8,379 nt of DNA from Thermoleophilaceae bacterium (GTDB lineage: Bacteria > Actinomycetota > Thermoleophilia > Solirubrobacterales > Thermoleophilaceae). The translations under genes and the position numbers were made by a program. Of the stretch, positions 1-6,567 are shown in pieces. The notes below the pieces were generated by a model. It searched no databases, had not been told where the DNA came from, and worked only from the letters and a program-made list of their open reading frames with translations. The first letter of the stretch is position 1. Every line of letters begins with the position of its first letter. The stretch covers positions 1-8,379 of the forward strand of contig JACCSF010000157.1 in NCBI GenBank assembly GCA_013813135.1, read 5' to 3'.

Positions 1-1031
1 TGGCCGGCGCGGATCAGCTCCGCGATCACGGCGGCCGTGCCGCCCGCGCGGTGCAGGTCCTCGGCCACCCACCGGCCGGATGGGGCGAGGCTTGCGATCG
101 TCGGGGTCCGCGCGGCCACTGCGGTCAGCTCATCCAGGGTCAGCTCGACCCCGGCCTCGTGCGCGATCGCGAGCAGGTGCAGGACGCCGTTGCTCGAGCC
201 CCCGGTGGCGGTGATGCCGGCCATGGCGTTGAGCAGGGCGCGGCGGTCGAGGAAGTTGCCTGCCGTGGGGCCACCACCGGCGAGCGCGACCGCCAGGCGG
301 CCGGCGCGTTCCGCGGCCGCGCCCTTCTCCTTGGCGGCCTCCGCGGGGATCAGGCCGTCGCCGACGGCCGCGATCCCGAGGCAATCGAGGGCGATCGCCA
401 TGGTGTTGGCGGTGAAGTGGCCGGCGCACGTCCCGCGCCCGGGGCAGGCGTGGCGCTCCAACTCGTCGAGTTCGTCCCGCGACACGGTGCCTCGCTCGAA
501 GGCCCCGACGGCCTCCCACACGTGCTGGATCGTCACGTCGGCGCCGCGCCAGCGCCCGGCTCGCATTGGCCCGCTGTAGAGCACGACGCCCGGCTTGTCG
601 ACGCGCGCGAGCGCCATGAGCGCGGCCGGAACGGTCTTGTCGCAGCCGACGATGCACAGCACGGCATCGAAGTCGTGCGCGTGCACCATCAACTCGATCG
701 AGTCGGCGATCACCTCGCGCGAGATCAGCGACGCGCGCATGCCCGGTGTGCCCTGCGACTGGTTGTCCGACACGGCGATCGTGTTGAACGGCAGCGGCAC
801 GCCGCCCGCCGCCTCGACCGCCCGTGCCGCGCTGTCGCTCAGGTCACGGTGGTTGAGGTTGCAGGGCATCGTCCCGGTCCAGGTGGACGCGATGCCCACG
901 ATCGGGCCGCCGAGCCGCGCGGGGTCGATGCCCATCGCGCGGAAATGCGCCCGGGCGCCCGCCCGTTCCGGGCTGTCGCGCAGCCCCTCACGTGCCCGTC
1001 TGCGCCGCTCGTCGTCCACGGCGCGGGACAT
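1..1031 (-). CDS. IlvD/Edd-family dehydratase, partial (C-terminus beyond left edge)
   Basis: Iron-sulfur dehydratase of the dihydroxy-acid dehydratase / sugar-acid dehydratase family. These enzymes remove water from 2,3-dihydroxy acids, in branched-chain amino acid synthesis (IlvD) or sugar-acid breakdown. The minus strand reads open for 343 codons from ATG at 1031 to the window edge; family members are about 550-620 residues, so the C-terminal third or more is missing. Visible motifs: PCN with C57, GCDK with C130-D131-K132, and CPGRGTC with C202 followed by FTANTM. The three cysteines match the [2Fe-2S] ligands, and the Asp-Lys pair matches the Mg site with its carbamylated lysine. ATGGSSNGVLHLLAIA-like sequence follows near residue 285. 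Oddities: the usual SDGISMG(H/T)EGM segment is SDNQSQGTPGM (88-98), and MYTANTM is HFTANTM. It may therefore be a divergent IlvD or a paralogue for another acid. No clear Shine-Dalgarno precedes the ATG; the AGGAG near 1076 is too far away. Family call firm, substrate not. Confidence 0.9.
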   Translation of the reverse strand, partial: MSRAVDDERRRRAREGLRDSPERAGARAHFRAMGIDPARLGGPIVGIASTWTGTMPCNLNHRDLSDSAARAVEAAGGVPLPFNTIAVSDNQSQGTPGMRASLISREVIADSIELMVHAHDFDAVLCIVGCDKTVPAALMALARVDKPGVVLYSGPMRAGRWRGADVTIQHVWEAVGAFERGTVSRDELDELERHACPGRGTCAGHFTANTMAIALDCLGIAAVGDGLIPAEAAKEKGAAAERAGRLAVALAGGGPTAGNFLDRRALLNAMAGITATGGSSNGVLHLLAIAHEAGVELTLDELTAVAARTPTIASLAPSGRWVAEDLHRAGGTAAVIAELIRAG

Positions 1032-1104
1032 TAGCCGCGGACCATCCGGCTTTCTTCTGAGGGCGGGGGAAACTCTCCTGCGGCTACGGCTGGGCCGGGG
1101 CGGA

Positions 1105-1131
1105 CCGCCGGGCCCGCCGGGCCCGCCGGGG
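1105..1131. repeat. three tandem copies of a 9-bp GC-rich unit
   Basis: The unit ccgccgggc occurs three times head to tail; the last base of the third copy differs. It lies in the 283-bp gap between the divergent dehydratase and the secreted-protein gene. In one frame it reads as Gly-Pro-Pro repeats, but no supported gene covers it. I see no clear promoter hexamers in the rest of this gap. Confidence 0.6.
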
Positions 1132-1277
1132 CCCATCTCGTTCACGGCGGTTCGTATTGAGACGCCTGAGGGCTCAGCGGTCCAACCGCGAGCGCGCCTG
1201 CCTGAGACGGCGCTGAGCCGCCGGTCGATTCTCAGCCGCGTTTCATAGCGATGTCCGTAAATGGGTGGCTCGACCAC

Positions 1278-1295
1278 TGGCCGCCGGATCGGCCA
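1278..1295 (+). promoter_or_regulatory. small hairpin in leader just upstream of RBS
   Basis: TGGCCG (1278-1283), a six-base loop CCGGAT and CGGCCA (1290-1295) form a perfect 6-bp stem. It ends 6 nt before the purine-rich GAAGGAG (1301-1307) that serves as Shine-Dalgarno for the ATG at 1315, with 7 nt spacing. The RBS decides this start over an in-frame ATG at 1261, which would put 18 extra residues before the signal peptide. A regulatory role for the hairpin is only possible. Confidence 0.35.
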
Positions 1296-1314
1296 CTACG
1301 GAAGGAGCCACCGA

Positions 1315-2091
1315 ATGAGTGGCAGCAAGAGGACTCGCAGCGCGATTGGCCTGTCCGCCCTCGCGGTGGCGGCGATCGCCGTCACGGGGATCGGAGGCGC
1401 CCAGGCAAGCAAGTCGAGCGGCGGCCCGGATCATCTGCCTCAGGGCAGTGAGCCGGTCCACCTCAAGCCGTCCGACTTCACCACGCGAATCGACAACCGC
1501 TACTGGCCGATGAGCCCGGGCACCACATGGGTTTACCAGGAGGGGGACACCCAGGGCACAGACCAGAAGGTCGTCATCAAGGTCACGCGGAAGACGAAGA
1601 AGATCGCGAACGGGATCAGGGCCCGCGTGGTCCGCGACACGGTCACCGAAAACGGTGTGCCGGTCGAGATCACCGACGACTGGTACGCGCAGGACAAGAG
1701 GGGCAACATCTGGTACCTCGGCGAGTACGTCACCAACTACGAGAACGGCAAGGTCGTCGACCACGCCGGTTCCTTCGAAGCCGGCGTTGACGGAGCCCAG
1801 CCCGGGATCGCGATGCCCGCGAACCCGAAGCCGGGGCTGTCATATCGCCAGGAGTACTACAAGGGCGAAGCCGAGGACAAGGCCGCCGTCATCACCGTCG
1901 GCGAGGAGCAGGTTGAGGTGCCGTTCGGCTACTTCAACAAGGGCATCCTGATGACCCGTGACCTGGTGCCCACAGAGCCGAAGGTCCAGGAGCTGAAGTT
2001 CTACGCCCCCGGCGTCGGCCCACTGCTGAGCATGCACACCGACGGCCCCGGCGGTCGCGCGGCGCTGGTCAGCTACACCCCCGGCAGTTAG
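1315..2091 (+). CDS. secreted conserved protein of unknown function
   Basis: A 258-residue protein starting at ATG 1315 behind a strong Shine-Dalgarno (AAGGAG). Residues 1-31 form a Sec signal peptide: basic n-region SKRTR, hydrophobic stretch 11-27, and AQA before Ser32 as likely signal peptidase I site. No lipobox cysteine and no later TM segment, so it is probably exported and soluble or loosely cell-associated. The mature part is rich in aromatic beta strands: RIDNRYWPMSPGTTWVY (59-74), DDWYAQD (121-127), NIWYLGE, GVDGAQPGI (157-165), YRQEYYKGEAED (177-188) and FYAPGVG (229-235). I recognise this as a pattern shared by a family of secreted hypothetical proteins in high-GC Gram-positives, but no function is known to me and no catalytic motif stands out. 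It is monocistronic: divergent from the dehydratase and convergent with the flavoprotein. Confidence 0.88.
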   Translation: MSGSKRTRSAIGLSALAVAAIAVTGIGGAQASKSSGGPDHLPQGSEPVHLKPSDFTTRIDNRYWPMSPGTTWVYQEGDTQGTDQKVVIKVTRKTKKIANGIRARVVRDTVTENGVPVEITDDWYAQDKRGNIWYLGEYVTNYENGKVVDHAGSFEAGVDGAQPGIAMPANPKPGLSYRQEYYKGEAEDKAAVITVGEEQVEVPFGYFNKGILMTRDLVPTEPKVQELKFYAPGVGPLLSMHTDGPGGRAALVSYTPGS

Positions 2092-2105
2092 CACGGGAAA
2101 CCGGC

Positions 2106-2118
2106 CTCGCAACGCGAG
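2106..2118 (+). other. minor hairpin after the secreted-protein gene
   Basis: CTCGC, loop AAC and GCGAG form a 5-bp stem 15 nt after the stop codon. It may assist 3'-end formation together with the larger hairpin at 2139-2167. Weak on its own. Confidence 0.25.
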
Positions 2119-2138
2119 AGCACAATGCGCTGAAGACG

Positions 2139-2167
2139 GGCGGCCCCTGCCAGTCGGCGGGGCCGCC
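2139..2167. terminator. convergent terminator-like hairpin
   Basis: GGCGGCCCC (2139-2147) and GGGGCCGCC (2159-2167) form a perfect 9-bp GC stem with an 11-nt loop. It sits between the convergent secreted-protein gene (stop at 2091) and the flavoprotein gene, whose TAG at 2169-2167 overlaps the stem end. No T-tract follows on either strand, as is common for GC-rich actinobacterial hairpins, so it is a likely bidirectional but Rho-independent-atypical terminator. Confidence 0.55.
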
Positions 2168-3300
2168 TACTCCAGACTGCGCAGGAAGGGCCCGAGTTCC
2201 TCGGCAACGACCTTCTCATCAGGCGGCCAGGCTGTTTCGGTCGTCGCCTCGGACTGCATTCGACCGTCCTCCATGCGAGCGGTGAGGTAGAGCGGCGCGG
2301 CGCCGGTGTGAAGCACACCCCGGATCACCGGCCTCAGCGGCTCCGGCTTCGGGTGGTCGCCGGCGAGCACCGCGATTCCGGCCGCCGCGACATCGGCCAT
2401 CTGGGCCCCGAGGCCGCCGTGCTTGATCGGGAAGTCGGTCATGTCGCCCGCGGCGAAGACGCGCTCGCCCAGGCCACGCACGCGGCAGCGGTCGTCGATC
2501 GGGACGAAGTCGCGCTCCACCGTCGGTACGTTGCGGATCGGTCGCCCTTGGATGAGGGGCATGGCGACGATCCGGCCGGCCTCGAGCTCCGGGCCCTCGG
2601 GCGTCACGAGCAGGCGCCGCGAGGCGGACACCAGGGGGCGTGCATCCGCATACACGCGCACTCGCGCGCGCTCGAGGAACTCGGTGACCGCGCGGCTCGC
2701 GCCGTCCCCCAGAGCGGCCATCGGCGCGGGTTCGGGCGTGACGAGGCTGACGGCGCACCCCTCCTCGCCCATGCTCGCTGCCCGCTCAGCCGTCATCAAC
2801 GCCAGCTCGTATGCGGGCAACAGCCAGGCCGGGCCCTCTGGTATGACGAGCGCGACGCTGCGCGTGTAGCCGCCCTCCACGTCCTGAATCAGGCCGCGGT
2901 ACGCCTCATCGGCGTGCGCGTCGTCGAAGACGGTAACGTGCTCGAACGGGCGGCCGAGGCGCGCGCCCACCGCCAGCAGCAGGGCATCGTAAGGCACCGT
3001 TACCGCGCTTACGGTGTGGACGGCCTGGGCGTCGGGGTCGAGCCACTCGACCGCGTCCTGCTCCCACTCGGCGTTGGTCCGCCGAGCGATCATCTTGAGG
3101 GGGTAGGTGCGCACGCCGCGCATGGCGAACGGCTCGTCGACAGCCAGCGGCCGGTAGCGCAGCTCGTCGTTCGGAGCGATCAACGTGACGTCGACCGCAT
3201 CGCCCACGAGCCGACGCAGGCGCAGCAGACCCTCGATGGCGCCGATCCCGCCTCCACAGATCACGACCCTGAACCGGCTCACCGCACCGAGCCTACCCAC
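2167..3300 (-). CDS. FAD-dependent pyridine nucleotide-disulfide oxidoreductase (NDH-2/SQR-like)
   Basis: A 377-residue flavoprotein of the two-dinucleotide-binding fold family that includes type II NADH dehydrogenases and sulfide:quinone reductases. The FAD-binding Rossmann motif is GGGIGAIEG (16-24); YDALLLAVGA (104-113) is the conserved strand before the second domain; AAGDMTDFPIKHGGLGAQ (283-300) is the second FAD motif near the isoalloxazine ring. No CxxC pair is present, which argues against a disulfide reductase, and the SQR cysteine set is not evident. The electron acceptor cannot be told; no TM helix, so cytosolic or peripheral on the membrane. Start: GTG at 3300 lies 9 nt after the upstream gene's TGA. 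A second in-frame GTG at 3282 would begin VSRFRVVICGGG, closer to the Rossmann strand, and is equally credible. Neither has a strong RBS, consistent with translational coupling. Last gene of a three-gene operon. Confidence 0.9.
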   Translation of the reverse strand: MGRLGAVSRFRVVICGGGIGAIEGLLRLRRLVGDAVDVTLIAPNDELRYRPLAVDEPFAMRGVRTYPLKMIARRTNAEWEQDAVEWLDPDAQAVHTVSAVTVPYDALLLAVGARLGRPFEHVTVFDDAHADEAYRGLIQDVEGGYTRSVALVIPEGPAWLLPAYELALMTAERAASMGEEGCAVSLVTPEPAPMAALGDGASRAVTEFLERARVRVYADARPLVSASRRLLVTPEGPELEAGRIVAMPLIQGRPIRNVPTVERDFVPIDDRCRVRGLGERVFAAGDMTDFPIKHGGLGAQMADVAAAGIAVLAGDHPKPEPLRPVIRGVLHTGAAPLYLTARMEDGRMQSEATTETAWPPDEKVVAEELGPFLRSLE

Positions 3301-3309
3301 TGCGGGAAA

Positions 3310-3639
3310 TCACTGATACGACCGGCGGGATTGCCCGACGGAGCGACAAGCCGACCATGGATGGCCGTCGCGGCTGCGGCGAAGGGTGGGTGCCCGCGAC
3401 CGTCGACCGCGTGATGCCATCCACAGTCCCGCCCGATGGATACGGCGGAAGTCTCCGTAGACGAATCCGTACCTCGCCTTGGTTTCCTCTGAAGCACCCT
3501 CGGTAAGCCCGAGATGCCATTCGGCGTACTCATCCCGGGAATGCGACGCCAGGAACGCGTTCTCATCCTCAGCGCCAGGCTCCACCTCTCCCCAGTCGCC
3601 CTCGAGAACGTACTGGCGGTATTCCTCTGAGAGGAGCAC
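3310..3639 (-). CDS. small conserved protein, C-terminus possibly frameshifted
   Basis: A 109-residue frame from GTG 3639, starting 23 nt after the SnoaL-like gene's stop and ending 9 nt before the flavoprotein gene. Residues 20-72 carry a pattern I recall from small uncharacterised proteins of high-GC bacteria: EDENAFLASH (24-33), EYAEWHLGL (37-45), ASEETKARYGFVYGDFRR (49-66) and HRAGL (68-72). After Leu72 the in-frame tail turns Arg/Ser/Pro-rich and stops resembling that family, which usually continues with an Ala-rich helix. An overlapping minus-strand frame contains an Ala-rich stretch (AAAATAIHGRL) and ends in a TGA overlapping the GTG at 3282. A single frameshift near 3420 is therefore plausible. 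No function is known to me. The start is tentative; GTG 3639 is the only good candidate close to the conserved core. Confidence 0.6.
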   Translation of the reverse strand: MLLSEEYRQYVLEGDWGEVEPGAEDENAFLASHSRDEYAEWHLGLTEGASEETKARYGFVYGDFRRIHRAGLWMASRGRRSRAPTLRRSRDGHPWSACRSVGQSRRSYQ

Positions 3640-3662
3640 CTCGCCCCGCTGCGCGACGAGCG

Positions 3663-4058
3663 TCAGGCTCTGCCGAGTATCCGTGCGCCCTGCAGCGTGT
3701 CGGTGAGAATCTGCAGTCGGCAGACCTCCTCGTCGCCGCGGAAGCGCCAGACATGCACGACGGGCAGCTTGGCCGTTTGGTCGCCCTTCTTGACCTCGGT
3801 ATGGCCGAGCACGACCACCGTGTCCCCGTCCTCGAAAAATTCGTCGGCAAACAGCTTGAACTCGTCCCATGCCCCCACGGCCTGCTGGAGCACCTGGACC
3901 GCCTTGTCCTTGCCCTCGTGCGTGCCGCCACCGGGCATGTCCTCTGAATCGCCACCTTCCCAGGTGAAATCGTCGGACCAGTTCGACAGCGCACCCTCGA
4001 GGTCTCCCTGCGAAAACTGCTGATAGCGCTCGCGCAGCACGTCGCTCTTGCCGGCCAT
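3663..4058 (-). CDS. SnoaL-like / NTF2-fold small protein
   Basis: A 131-residue protein with the cone-shaped alpha+beta barrel pattern of the SnoaL-like/NTF2 superfamily. The N-terminal helices carry VLRERYQQFSQGDLEGALSNWSDDFTWEG; then come a GGGTHEGKDKAVQVL loop and helix, a FKLFADEFFEDGDTVVVLGHTEV hairpin, and PVVHVWRFRGDEEVCRLQILTDT as the closing strands. Family members are polyketide cyclases, isomerases, dehydratases or simple ligand-binding proteins; the pocket residues do not identify a reaction. The start at ATG 4058 is chosen because GACAACACAGGAGAG places AGGAG about 9 nt upstream; an in-frame GTG 15 codons earlier lacks such a site. First gene of the operon with the 109-residue protein and the flavoprotein; promoter-like hexamers lie about 50-85 nt upstream. 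Cytosolic, no signal peptide. Confidence 0.88.
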   Translation of the reverse strand: MAGKSDVLRERYQQFSQGDLEGALSNWSDDFTWEGGDSEDMPGGGTHEGKDKAVQVLQQAVGAWDEFKLFADEFFEDGDTVVVLGHTEVKKGDQTAKLPVVHVWRFRGDEEVCRLQILTDTLQGARILGRA

Positions 4059-4115
4059 TGCGACACTCTCCTGTGTTGTCCATGGAGGCGGCTCTCCAGC
4101 CACCGGGCCGTGATC

Positions 4116-4144
4116 AACCTAACCCCGACGGACCCCCGGATCAA
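4116..4144 (-). promoter_or_regulatory. sigma70-like promoter of the SnoaL-flavoprotein operon
   Basis: On the minus strand TTGATC (4144-4139), a 17-nt spacer and TAGGTT (4121-4116) resemble -35 and -10 elements (TANNNT type). Transcription would begin near 4109, giving a leader of about 50 nt with the AGGAG site before the ATG at 4058. The same -10 hexamer TAGGTT precedes the membrane-protein gene at 4869. Confidence 0.5.
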
Positions 4145-4199
4145 GCCCCGAGCGCGGTGCGCCGACGGGGCAACGGCCGCCTGTCCCGTGAGCGGGTGC

Positions 4200-4619
4200 T
4201 CAGCCTCTCTTGCGGGTGCCCCTTCCTGCGCTTGGCCGAGGTCCGCTCGGCTCTCTGCTCGGCCAGGCGAGTAGCACGTCTGGTTCGCGCTCCTCGTTGT
4301 TGACGCCCTCGGTCAGCCGCACCTCGGCAAATCCGTGCCGCCCATAGAACGCACGCGCGCCGCGGTTGCGCTGGAAGACCCACAACCGGAGCCCGGTCGG
4401 GCGACGGGACTTGGCGGCATCGAGCAGGGCTGACCCAATGCCCGCCCGCTGTGCGTCTGGTCGTACGTATAGGTGCTCGACCATGTCGCCCCTCAGCGCC
4501 AGGAAAGCGACGGGCGCGCCCGCGGCGCACAGCAAGGCCCCTCCGCTCAAGGGTGAGCTACGGGACGCCAACTCGCGACTGTCTGGAGCACAACACGATA
4601 CGGGAGCAGAAACGGCCAC
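4200..4619 (-). CDS. GNAT-family N-acetyltransferase, N-terminally short
   Basis: A 139-residue frame containing the C-terminal two thirds of a GNAT acetyltransferase, which transfers acetyl from acetyl-CoA to an amine. LYVRPDAQRAGIGSALL (50-66) is motif A with the Q/R-x-x-G-x-G pyrophosphate loop (R59, G61, G63). LWVFQRNRGARAFYGRHGF (79-97) is motif B with the acceptor-side Asn and the FY-x-x-x-GF signature. VNNEEREPD (106-114) is typical of one small-acceptor subfamily. Before the beta strand PVAFLALRG (36-44) there are only about 35 residues, in which I cannot find the usual first two helices; the expected length before motif A is about 70. No in-frame ATG or RBS appears upstream and the chosen GTG at 4619 is merely the first start. 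It may be a decayed gene or have a later TTG start. The last 20 residues are a basic low-complexity tail. Confidence 0.65.
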   Translation of the reverse strand: MAVSAPVSCCAPDSRELASRSSPLSGGALLCAAGAPVAFLALRGDMVEHLYVRPDAQRAGIGSALLDAAKSRRPTGLRLWVFQRNRGARAFYGRHGFAEVRLTEGVNNEEREPDVLLAWPSREPSGPRPSAGRGTRKRG

Positions 4620-4730
4620 CGTGCGGCTAGTGGACTCCCCGATTGCAACGGCCGGCAGCGTCCCGCGGGAAGCGTGTCCGCGGCGGCATGGCCCACGCGT
4701 CCGTGCGGGTGAGTTGCGTCGGCTAAGGCC

Positions 4731-4768
4731 GAGCGGCTTGCGTCCCGCTCAATCCGCCGGATAGGCGG
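4731..4768. other. two adjacent hairpins in the 273-bp intergenic gap
   Basis: GAGCGG (4731-4736) pairs with CCGCTC (4745-4750) around an 8-nt loop, and CCGCC (4754-4758) pairs with GGCGG (4764-4768) around GGATA. They lie between the divergent GNAT gene and the membrane-protein gene. They could end stray transcription or form part of a leader. Apart from these and the promoter below, I see nothing else in 4620-4892. Confidence 0.35.
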
Positions 4769-4844
4769 TTCAGGGATCGAACGGTACGAGCCTTAGAAGG
4801 CGGCCGGGCCGACCCGCGTCCGCCCCAAGACTCGCCCGAGGTTC

Positions 4845-4874
4845 TTGCAACTACTCCCTCTGACCAGTTAGGTT
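4845..4874 (+). promoter_or_regulatory. sigma70-like promoter of the membrane-protein gene
   Basis: TTGCAA (4845-4850), an 18-nt spacer and TAGGTT (4869-4874) fit a -35/-10 pair. A start near 4881 would leave a leader of about a dozen nucleotides containing GGAG (4884-4887), 5 nt before the GTG at 4893. Spacing and hexamers are plausible but unproven. Confidence 0.45.
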
Positions 4875-4892
4875 CGACTGCGTGGAGCGGCG

Positions 4893-5160
4893 GTGCTAGC
4901 CATCTTCGGGGTCGCAGTCCTCACCGGACTCGTGTTTGTGCCTGGAGCGCAAGCTGAGACCAACGACGCAGGGGCCACTATCGCGCTCGCTCCGGACCCG
5001 GGTCAGGAAACCCGGACTCTGGACTTCGGCGAGGATAGGGACGAGAAGAGCGTAACCTTGCGCTTCCTGGCGCCGGCTTCTCTTCCCGCGGCGCCCGAGG
5101 TTGACCTGACAGACGCCCAGACGAGCACGGGCCGGAAACTCGACGGAACCCAAAGTCCGC
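4893..5160 (+). pseudogene. N-terminal portion of frameshifted membrane protein (signal peptide plus extracellular domain)
   Basis: GTG 4893, preceded by GGAG with 5 nt spacing, starts a frame whose first 22 residues are a signal peptide (VAVLTGLVFVPGAQA, cleavage before Glu23). It is followed by an Asp/Thr-rich beta-strand region: ATIALAPDPGQ, TRTLDFGED, KSVTLRFLAPASLP, EVDLTDAQTSTGR. Near codon 87 the frame turns into Arg-rich nonsense that runs to a stop at 5744. The +1 frame picks up exactly there as KVRAATLTQGERTVLVTVVV, the next beta strands of the same domain. Frame +1 has a TGA at 5107-5109, so the switch must lie after 5109; the run CCCAAA (5149-5154) is the likeliest place. I read 4893-6234 as one gene of about 446 residues broken by one base, through mutation, sequencing error or recoding. 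Confidence 0.7.
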
Positions 5161-5190
5161 GCCGCGACGCTCACGCAGGGCGAGCGAACT

Positions 5191-6234
5191 GTGCTCGTAA
5201 CGGTCGTGGTAAAGCCGAAGTCGAGCGCCGAAGCCGCCAGCTACGACACCCAGATGCTGCTGCGTGGTGCAGACGTCACCGACGCCCGAAGCACCCTGAC
5301 GATCAAGCTCGATCCCCCGCCGGTATGCGGGGCCTGGTTGAAGGCGATTCTCCTCTTGCTGGGCGGTGCGAGCCTCGGAGTGATCGCCCGCTGGATCGCG
5401 ACCGAGGCATCGGCGTTGAGGGGGCTGCAGAATCGCCTCGGCATCATCGAGACGACCGTCGCCCCGCACGCGCAGCGGCTGCCGATTGCCTTCAGCGCGG
5501 CGCTCGTCAAGGCGCGGATGCAGATCGACAACGAGGACACTTCCGGCGCGGCGACGACCCTGACGGACCTCGAGGCAAAGACTCCGGCAGCCGTGATGGC
5601 CGCAATCGCGACCGCGCGGCTTCACGAGCTGCTCGCTGCGCAGGAAACGTCCATCGCGAGCATGCCGAACCTCGGCCCGGCTGCCGCGCGTCTTGGTCAA
5701 GTGATCGGTCTCGAGCGGTCGTTCGCGGACGAGTTCGCCGCTGATGATTACTCAACCGATGCCGGGAACGAGCGCCGCAAACAGCGCATTGCCGATGTCC
5801 AGCGTTTCAACGCGTTCCTGCCCGACTATGCAATCGAGAGCAACCGCAAGCCGCTCGATGACGCGCTCGAGCTGTTTCAGCAGGACAACTTCGCCGCGGC
5901 CGCGGAGAAGTGGGCAGCCGATGCTGACAAAGAGGCTCCCCTCGGGGCGGCCGCGCCGCCCGCTGCGCCGCAACTGGCTTCGCCGCCAGCGCGGAAGCGG
6001 ACCTTGCGCAACTGGGTCATCCGCCGCTCACCGGAGATCTGGCTCGCGATCACGGCGCTCGCGCTTGCGCTCCTCGGTCTGTTCACGGTCTACGACCCCG
6101 CGACGACCTTCCGTACCGAGCCCTTCCTTGACTCAGCCGAGTTGTTCGCCTGGGGCCTCGGGTCGGCGCTGACCGGAGCCGGCATCGCCGACCTCGCGAC
6201 CAAGCTCTCGGCCGGGAAGCCGGCAGCGCCCTAG
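5191..6234 (+). CDS. three-TM membrane protein with cytosolic helical domain (C-terminal portion of the frameshifted gene)
   Basis: The readable frame from GTG 5191 gives 347 residues, but 5191 is probably internal: the frame is open back to 5110 and continues the beta-rich domain of the preceding entry. Layout: end of extracellular beta domain (1-45); TM1 about 48-69 (AWLKAILLLLGGASLGVIARW); a long helical region about 70-275 rich in Ala, Glu and Arg, with coiled-coil or repeat-like helices such as LRGLQNRLGIIETTV and DALELFQQDNFAAAAEKW; a Pro/Ala linker; a basic stretch RKRTLRNWVIRR; TM2 about 283-301; TM3 about 316-334. With a cleaved signal peptide the helical domain faces the cytosol. 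I recognise no named family. The stop TAG (6232-6234) shares the CTAG with the stop of the convergent I42 inhibitor. Neighbourhood suggests a sensor, anchor or target of the papain/chagasin pair; this is inference. Confidence 0.8.
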   Translation: MLVTVVVKPKSSAEAASYDTQMLLRGADVTDARSTLTIKLDPPPVCGAWLKAILLLLGGASLGVIARWIATEASALRGLQNRLGIIETTVAPHAQRLPIAFSAALVKARMQIDNEDTSGAATTLTDLEAKTPAAVMAAIATARLHELLAAQETSIASMPNLGPAAARLGQVIGLERSFADEFAADDYSTDAGNERRKQRIADVQRFNAFLPDYAIESNRKPLDDALELFQQDNFAAAAEKWAADADKEAPLGAAAPPAAPQLASPPARKRTLRNWVIRRSPEIWLAITALALALLGLFTVYDPATTFRTEPFLDSAELFAWGLGSALTGAGIADLATKLSAGKPAAP

Positions 6235-6536
6235 GAGGGCTTGACGTGAAGCTCGACGACGTGCTCGTTCGCCGGCTGGCCGTCTTCTTCCCACGGCCGT
6301 CGCTGCGCGAACCGCACGTACGTCGACCCGGGCTTCAGCGCGCGGATCTCGAACACCTCGTCGGCGCTTGCACCCACGGCGTCGCCGGCATCCCGCGCGT
6401 CGGTGGCGCGCACCTCGGCGACATCGCCGTCGTCGAGGTGCTCGGGGCGCCAGCGATAGCCCGCAGTGCCGAGCCCGGTGAGCTTGACCGAATGCTGCTC
6501 GCCGACTTGCAGTTCGACGATGTCGCGATCCGCCAC
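6231..6536 (-). CDS. chagasin-like cysteine-protease inhibitor (family I42)
   Basis: A 101-residue beta-rich protein with the three loop signatures of chagasin/I42 inhibitors, which plug the active-site cleft of papain-type (C1A) peptidases. Loop one is LGTAGYRW (22-29), corresponding to the usual NPTTGY-x-W; loop two is VGASADEVFEIRAL (54-67), ending in the strand GSTYVRF (70-76); loop three is RRPWE (79-83), the conserved RPW. Chagasins are about 110 residues, so the domain is complete. Unlike typical chagasins there is no signal peptide, so it should act in the cytosol. The start at GTG 6536 lies only 31 bp from the start of the divergent papain-type peptidase, its obvious partner. No Shine-Dalgarno is visible; GATACT ends 6 nt before the GTG, so leaderless transcription is possible. 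The loop-one Asn-Pro is missing, which could alter specificity. Confidence 0.85.
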   Translation of the reverse strand: MADRDIVELQVGEQHSVKLTGLGTAGYRWRPEHLDDGDVAEVRATDARDAGDAVGASADEVFEIRALKPGSTYVRFAQRRPWEEDGQPANEHVVELHVKPS

Positions 6537-6567
6537 AAGGCGAGTATCGCACCCGACAGGAGGCCGC

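Noticed and set aside
595..1248. Plus-strand frame with collagen-like Gly-Pro-Pro repeats
   Set aside because: It lies opposite the IlvD-family gene for most of its length; the GPP run comes from the short tandem 9-mer, and the rest is Arg/Ser-rich shadow sequence.
2308..3414. Long plus-strand frame of 368 codons
   Set aside because: Antisense shadow of the flavoprotein gene, whose FAD motifs are unmistakable; the plus-strand product is His/Arg/Ala-rich with no family motif.
5146..5155. Canonical -1 programmed frameshift heptamer
   Set aside because: The reading change needed is +1, and the zero-frame phasing ACC CAA AGT does not fit the X XXY YYZ rule; error or mutation is simpler.
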